This document shows, piece by piece, positions 4,882 through 6,683 of a stretch of 6,683 bases of DNA (positions are counted from its first letter, which is position 1; every line of letters starts with the position of its first letter). This DNA comes from Nitrospinota bacterium. GTDB taxonomy: Bacteria; Nitrospinota; Nitrospinia; UBA9942. Made by a program: the position numbers and the translations under genes. The notes beneath the pieces were generated by a model. It did no database searches and had not been told where the DNA came from. It worked only from the letters and a program-made list of their open reading frames with translations. The DNA is taken from NCBI GenBank assembly GCA_016234205.1, contig JACRGN010000318.1:1-6683 (forward strand), in the 5' to 3' direction.

Positions 4882-4910
4882 CTTATAAAAATAAATTACC
4901 GATAAGGTAA
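4882..4910 (-). promoter_or_regulatory. Likely promoter of the XRE regulator gene
   Basis: On the - strand TTACCT (4905-4910, three of six matches to TTGACA) and TATAAG (4882-4887, five of six matches to TATAAT) are 17 nt apart, giving a leader of about 18 nt before the ATG at 4856. The -35 box lies inside the right arm of the first palindrome, which fits self-repression. Confidence 0.45.
4896..4910. promoter_or_regulatory. Operator 1: TTACC-N5-GGTAA palindrome
   Basis: A perfect inverted repeat TTACC-GATAA-GGTAA with five-base arms and a five-base spacer. It covers the -35 box and part of the spacer of the XRE gene's likely promoter. The same arms and spacing recur at 4931-4945. Size and symmetry fit a dimeric XRE repressor site. 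Confidence 0.7.
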
Positions 4911-4918
4911 GATTTTTA

Positions 4919-4948
4919 TTGACAATAATATTACCTATATGGTAATAA
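4919..4948 (+). promoter_or_regulatory. Promoter for the exported protein gene at 5044
   Basis: A perfect -35 box TTGACA (4919-4924) is followed 18 nt later by TAATAA (4943-4948), a poor -10 match (three of six). The expected transcription start is near 4955, giving a leader of about 90 nt. The second palindrome (4931-4945) covers most of the spacer and reaches into the -10 region, so a bound regulator would block polymerase. Confidence 0.5.
4931..4945. promoter_or_regulatory. Operator 2: TTACC-N5-GGTAA palindrome
   Basis: A perfect inverted repeat TTACC-TATAT-GGTAA with the same arms and spacer length as operator 1; the spacer here is TATAT. The two centres are 35 bp apart, a little over three helical turns. 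It sits between the -35 and -10 boxes of the rightward promoter. Confidence 0.7.
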
Positions 4949-5026
4949 ACCATAGAAAGCAGGAGAAAGGGGGTGGTTAAAAAAAGGAAAAGATTGTAAA
5001 CAGACAGCACTAAATTATCAAATTCT

Positions 5027-5036
5027 AAAAGGAGGG
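5027..5036 (+). promoter_or_regulatory. Strong ribosome binding site for the gene at 5044
   Basis: AAAAGGAGGG ends 7 nt before the ATG, the best-placed Shine-Dalgarno sequence in the window. It fixes the start at 5044 and implies high translation once the gene is derepressed. Its neighbours have weak or no such sites. Confidence 0.8.
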
Positions 5037-5043
5037 TATTAAA

Positions 5044-5943
5044 ATGAAAAGGCTCTTATTTTTTATTGGAATGATTTGTGTTGTTTTAGCGCCAGCAATT
5101 TCTTTATCAGAGGTGGCAAGGCAAGGGGCGGTATTGCTTATGCCTAATCTGAAATATGATGTGCCGCCAAAGGCAAAAGAGTCCCTTGGAATAAAGGTGG
5201 CTATGGTTACCCCAAATGTTTCCATAACACCATGGACATATCAATTATCCGAAACAAAATCTTCTACTTCCAGTTGCTTTTTGACAGGGGGGGCAACTGG
5301 GGCATCTGCCTCTTATGAGACAGGCACAAATAAGATTAGATATGAAAAGGAGAAGATGGGGGAGGCTTATATTAAATCTGTGCAGCAGGATGCAGGGAAG
5401 ATTATTATGGCAAAGGGGTTTGAGATTGATGGACCTTATGCAACTATAGATGAGATAGACATTACTAAAAAGGAGAAGGTAGATGTAATATTTACATCTG
5501 ATATCTCTCTTGTAACTGATAGCACTGAAGTAAGACATAAAATGGAAGCCGCCGGTGGTTGCTTCTCAGGAGGAGAAAACGCAACAACATATTACGGACC
5601 TTTTCCTATTCAGATGGCAGTGAATCTTAATTTTTATGCACCAGGAGGTGTTGGAGAGAATACACTACTCTTGAATAAGAAGTTTTCAATGGATACGAAG
5701 AGGGAAATCCTCTTCAAAGTAGGTCAAAAAAGAAAATCAAGCTCAAGTGTAGGTGTCATCGACAAAACACAAAGCTCGGACTGGTCAGATGTAGAGAGGG
5801 ATGATGTTAGTCCACAGATAGTCTCTGCAATGGAGGAATTATATCCAAAGACAATGAAAAAGATATGGGATTATATCAATCCAGAGGAAATGAGGATTAT
5901 AAAGAAGAAGGCAGATGAGCTTAAAAAGAAGATAAGGGACTGA
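5044..5943 (+). CDS. Exported protein of unknown function, weakly HpaA-like
   Basis: 299 aa. Residues 1-18 or 1-20 are a signal peptide (KR, then a hydrophobic core, then LAPAIS before LSE). No lipobox cysteine is present, so it is probably a soluble periplasmic or outer-surface protein. The mature part has two cysteines, at 78 and 173, each in a Gly/Ser-rich loop (STSSCFLTGG and GGCFSGGEN), which could form a disulfide. A helix near 105-125 leads into GFEIDGPYATIDEIDITKKEKVDVIF, then a strand QMAVNLNFYAP (190-200), and a charged C-terminal helix rich in KKK. The order helix, G-(F/Y)-x-(I/V), 'KK-x-x-D-(V/L)' strand, late beta segment and C-terminal helix recalls the HpaA family (PF05211) of Helicobacter. 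Sequence identity looks low and HpaA is a lipoprotein, so this is only a hint. It appears to be controlled by the divergent XRE protein and has a strong ribosome binding site. Confidence 0.85.
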   Translation: MKRLLFFIGMICVVLAPAISLSEVARQGAVLLMPNLKYDVPPKAKESLGIKVAMVTPNVSITPWTYQLSETKSSTSSCFLTGGATGASASYETGTNKIRYEKEKMGEAYIKSVQQDAGKIIMAKGFEIDGPYATIDEIDITKKEKVDVIFTSDISLVTDSTEVRHKMEAAGGCFSGGENATTYYGPFPIQMAVNLNFYAPGGVGENTLLLNKKFSMDTKREILFKVGQKRKSSSSVGVIDKTQSSDWSDVERDDVSPQIVSAMEELYPKTMKKIWDYINPEEMRIIKKKADELKKKIRD

Positions 5944-5967
5944 GGCAAGGGGTTATAGCACTTAACG

Positions 5968-5986
5968 ATAAAGGTCTTTATGTTTT
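5968..5986 (+). terminator. Possible weak terminator after the exported protein gene
   Basis: ATAAA-GGTC-TTTAT (5968-5981) can form a five-pair AT stem, followed by GTTTTT (5982-5987). It is 25 nt after the stop codon and just before the converging toxin gene. The stem is weak, so termination would be leaky at best. Confidence 0.35.
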
Positions 5987-5993
5987 TAATGTC

Positions 5994-6272
5994 CTATTTG
6001 AATATATCGTAATTATAAATCTGGTTATGATGACCTATGTATCGTAATTCAGCATGATTGGGTGCAACAAATTTAAAGACAATACGATAACAAATATCAA
6101 CCCTGAAACTCCAGACTTGATGCCCTTTTGGATGGAGTTTTTCGGTATGCAGAGATGGATGAAAAGGATTCATCTTAAAAAGGTCGGTTCTTTTTACAGC
6201 CTTAAGTTGAATGGATTTGGGTAGCCCAGCAAAGAGTTTATCGAAAGTTGCTGTGGTTGAGATTTCAATCAT
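5994..6272 (-). CDS. RelE/ParE-superfamily toxin (HigB/YafQ-like mRNA interferase)
   Basis: 92 aa, the normal size for the family. The N-terminal helices (FDKLFAGLPKSIQLKAVKRT) are followed by a segment typical of the YafQ/RelE group: NPFHPSLHTEKLHPKG, the strand VWSFRVDICYRIVFKF with its conserved arginine and Y-R-I, AELRYIGHH, then NQIYNYD. Family members bind the ribosome and cut mRNA, using histidine, arginine and tyrosine residues in this C-terminal part. Candidates here are Arg57, Arg63, His81 and His82. The frame is intact. The ATG overlaps the antitoxin stop by 8 nt (ATGATTGA), so expression is coupled to the antitoxin. The exact subfamily (RelE, YafQ or HigB) and the target are not resolved. 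Confidence 0.87.
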   Translation of the reverse strand: MIEISTTATFDKLFAGLPKSIQLKAVKRTDLFKMNPFHPSLHTEKLHPKGHQVWSFRVDICYRIVFKFVAPNHAELRYIGHHNQIYNYDIFK

Positions 6273-6474
6273 CTTTGATAAGTTCTGACATGGACTCTCT
6301 TTTGGTTACTCGTCCCTCTTTGTGGTCTTTTTCAGACAGCTCAAGAAGATTGATAAACTCTTTGCGATATAAACCTGTAGAAGCACAAAATGCCTCAAAA
6401 TCCTCTTTTTGGATTTTGAGATAAATGCTTTTTGGACTTTTTTTAGTTATGGATGCCTTTAGTTTTGAATACAT
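6265..6474 (-). CDS. Antitoxin partner of the RelE-like toxin
   Basis: 69 aa, basic at the N-terminus (KLKASITKKSPKS). The next part, IYLKIQKEDFEAFCASTG then YRKEFINLLELSEKDHKEGR, is helical and could be a ribbon-helix-helix DNA-binding region. The end, EKDHKEGRVTKRESMSELI, is the 'G-R-(V/I)-x-x-x-E-S-x-x-E-L' toxin-wrapping tail seen in many RelB/RHH-type antitoxins. Order is antitoxin then toxin with an 8-nt overlap, the same geometry as hicB-hicA in this window. The protein probably also represses its own promoter. The family name cannot be fixed by eye; the role is inferred from size, tail motif and partner. Confidence 0.8.
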   Translation of the reverse strand: MYSKLKASITKKSPKSIYLKIQKEDFEAFCASTGLYRKEFINLLELSEKDHKEGRVTKRESMSELIKDD

Positions 6475-6498
6475 AAAACACTACTTGATATTAAGATT

Positions 6499-6527
6499 AA
6501 ACTAACAAAATAGAGGTGATAAGTCAA
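6499..6527 (-). promoter_or_regulatory. Likely promoter of the antitoxin-toxin pair
   Basis: On the - strand TTGACT (6522-6527, five of six matches) and TAGTTT (6499-6504, three of six) are exactly 17 nt apart. The expected start lies about 18 nt before the antitoxin ATG. The promoter ends about 15 bp before the putative IS21 end, so the element's insertion has not cut it. Confidence 0.45.
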
Positions 6528-6542
6528 GAAAATCTAAAGGGT

Positions 6543-6683
6543 TGTCAATTAAACTTCAAAAGTGGACTAAATTTAAGGGATTTAAACTTGAAAAGTGGAC
6601 TTGTTATTTATGAAGAAAAGAGAGAAAGAAGGGGATAGTTAGGTATGGACATGAAGGAGATATGGTAAATAAGGGGCTTTTAT
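6543..6683 (+). mobile_element. Left end of a putative IS21-family insertion sequence
   Basis: The element would begin at TGTCAATT (6543). Two near-identical 20-nt direct repeats follow, both with the core AAAAGTGGACT (6558-6568 and 6591-6601). IS21-family elements carry such repeated transposase-binding sites of about 20 bp, often ending AAAAGTGGAC or similar, just inside a TG tip. The istA transposase gene should then start near the window's end. An ATG at 6662 keeps an open frame for the last seven codons, 2 nt after GGAGA. Another at 6645 stops after seven codons. No recognisable protein is visible yet, so the call depends on the repeats. Confidence 0.5.
6549..6601. repeat. Two 20-nt direct repeats, period 33 nt
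   Basis: TTAAACTTCAAAAGTGGACT (6549-6568) and TTAAACTTGAAAAGTGGACT (6582-6601) differ at one base. They are separated by 13 nt that do not match. Their position at the proposed element's tip suits transposase-binding sites. Confidence 0.85.

Noticed and set aside
5025..5538. Open frames on the - strand (5025-5225 and 5245-5538) opposite the exported protein gene
   Set aside because: The + strand has a signal peptide, a strong ribosome binding site and a full-length frame; these have none of that.

Overview
The window is AT-rich DNA from an unidentified, probably Gram-negative, free-living bacterium. Exported proteins with cleavable signal peptides, a family 5 solute-binding-protein relic and low-GC small-ORF islands fit an uncultured lineage of the Nitrospirota or 'deltaproteobacterial' kind, but the sequence cannot settle the taxon. 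No rRNA, tRNA or CRISPR array is visible.

Left part (1-2411, + strand): a compact, probably co-transcribed run. It holds the 3' end of a flippase-like/LPG-synthase-type membrane protein, a cysteine desulfurase-family aminotransferase of normal length with its PLP lysine and catalytic cysteine, and an exported ankyrin-repeat protein. Gaps are 10 and 24 nt.

Middle part (2412-4478): an accessory island in which two small two-gene modules on the - strand sit among gene fossils. The modules are a HicB-HicA toxin-antitoxin pair and a DUF4258-DUF2283 pair. The fossils are the C-terminal ends of a response-regulator receiver domain (2413-2520, -), an ankyrin gene 92% identical in DNA to the end of the intact one (3098-3269, +), two paralogous family 5 solute-binding proteins (3331-3522 and 4176-4250, -) and a second cysteine desulfurase-type gene (4347-4409, +). 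All five recognisable fossils are 3' ends, and several abut a module.

Right part (4479-6683): an XRE-family regulator (-) and an exported protein of 299 residues (+) diverge from a 187-nt region. That region carries two copies of the palindrome TTACC-N5-GGTAA, centred 35 bp apart, placed over the regulator's own likely promoter and over the likely promoter of the exported protein. This looks like a small self-contained regulatory circuit. It is followed by a RelE-like toxin with its antitoxin (-). The window ends in what appears to be the left end of an IS21-family element, with two 20-nt direct repeats.

The most noteworthy points are the fossil mosaic around the toxin-antitoxin-like modules, the twin-operator circuit between the XRE regulator and a poorly known exported protein (weakly HpaA-like), and a consensus promoter that would make hicB mRNA leaderless.
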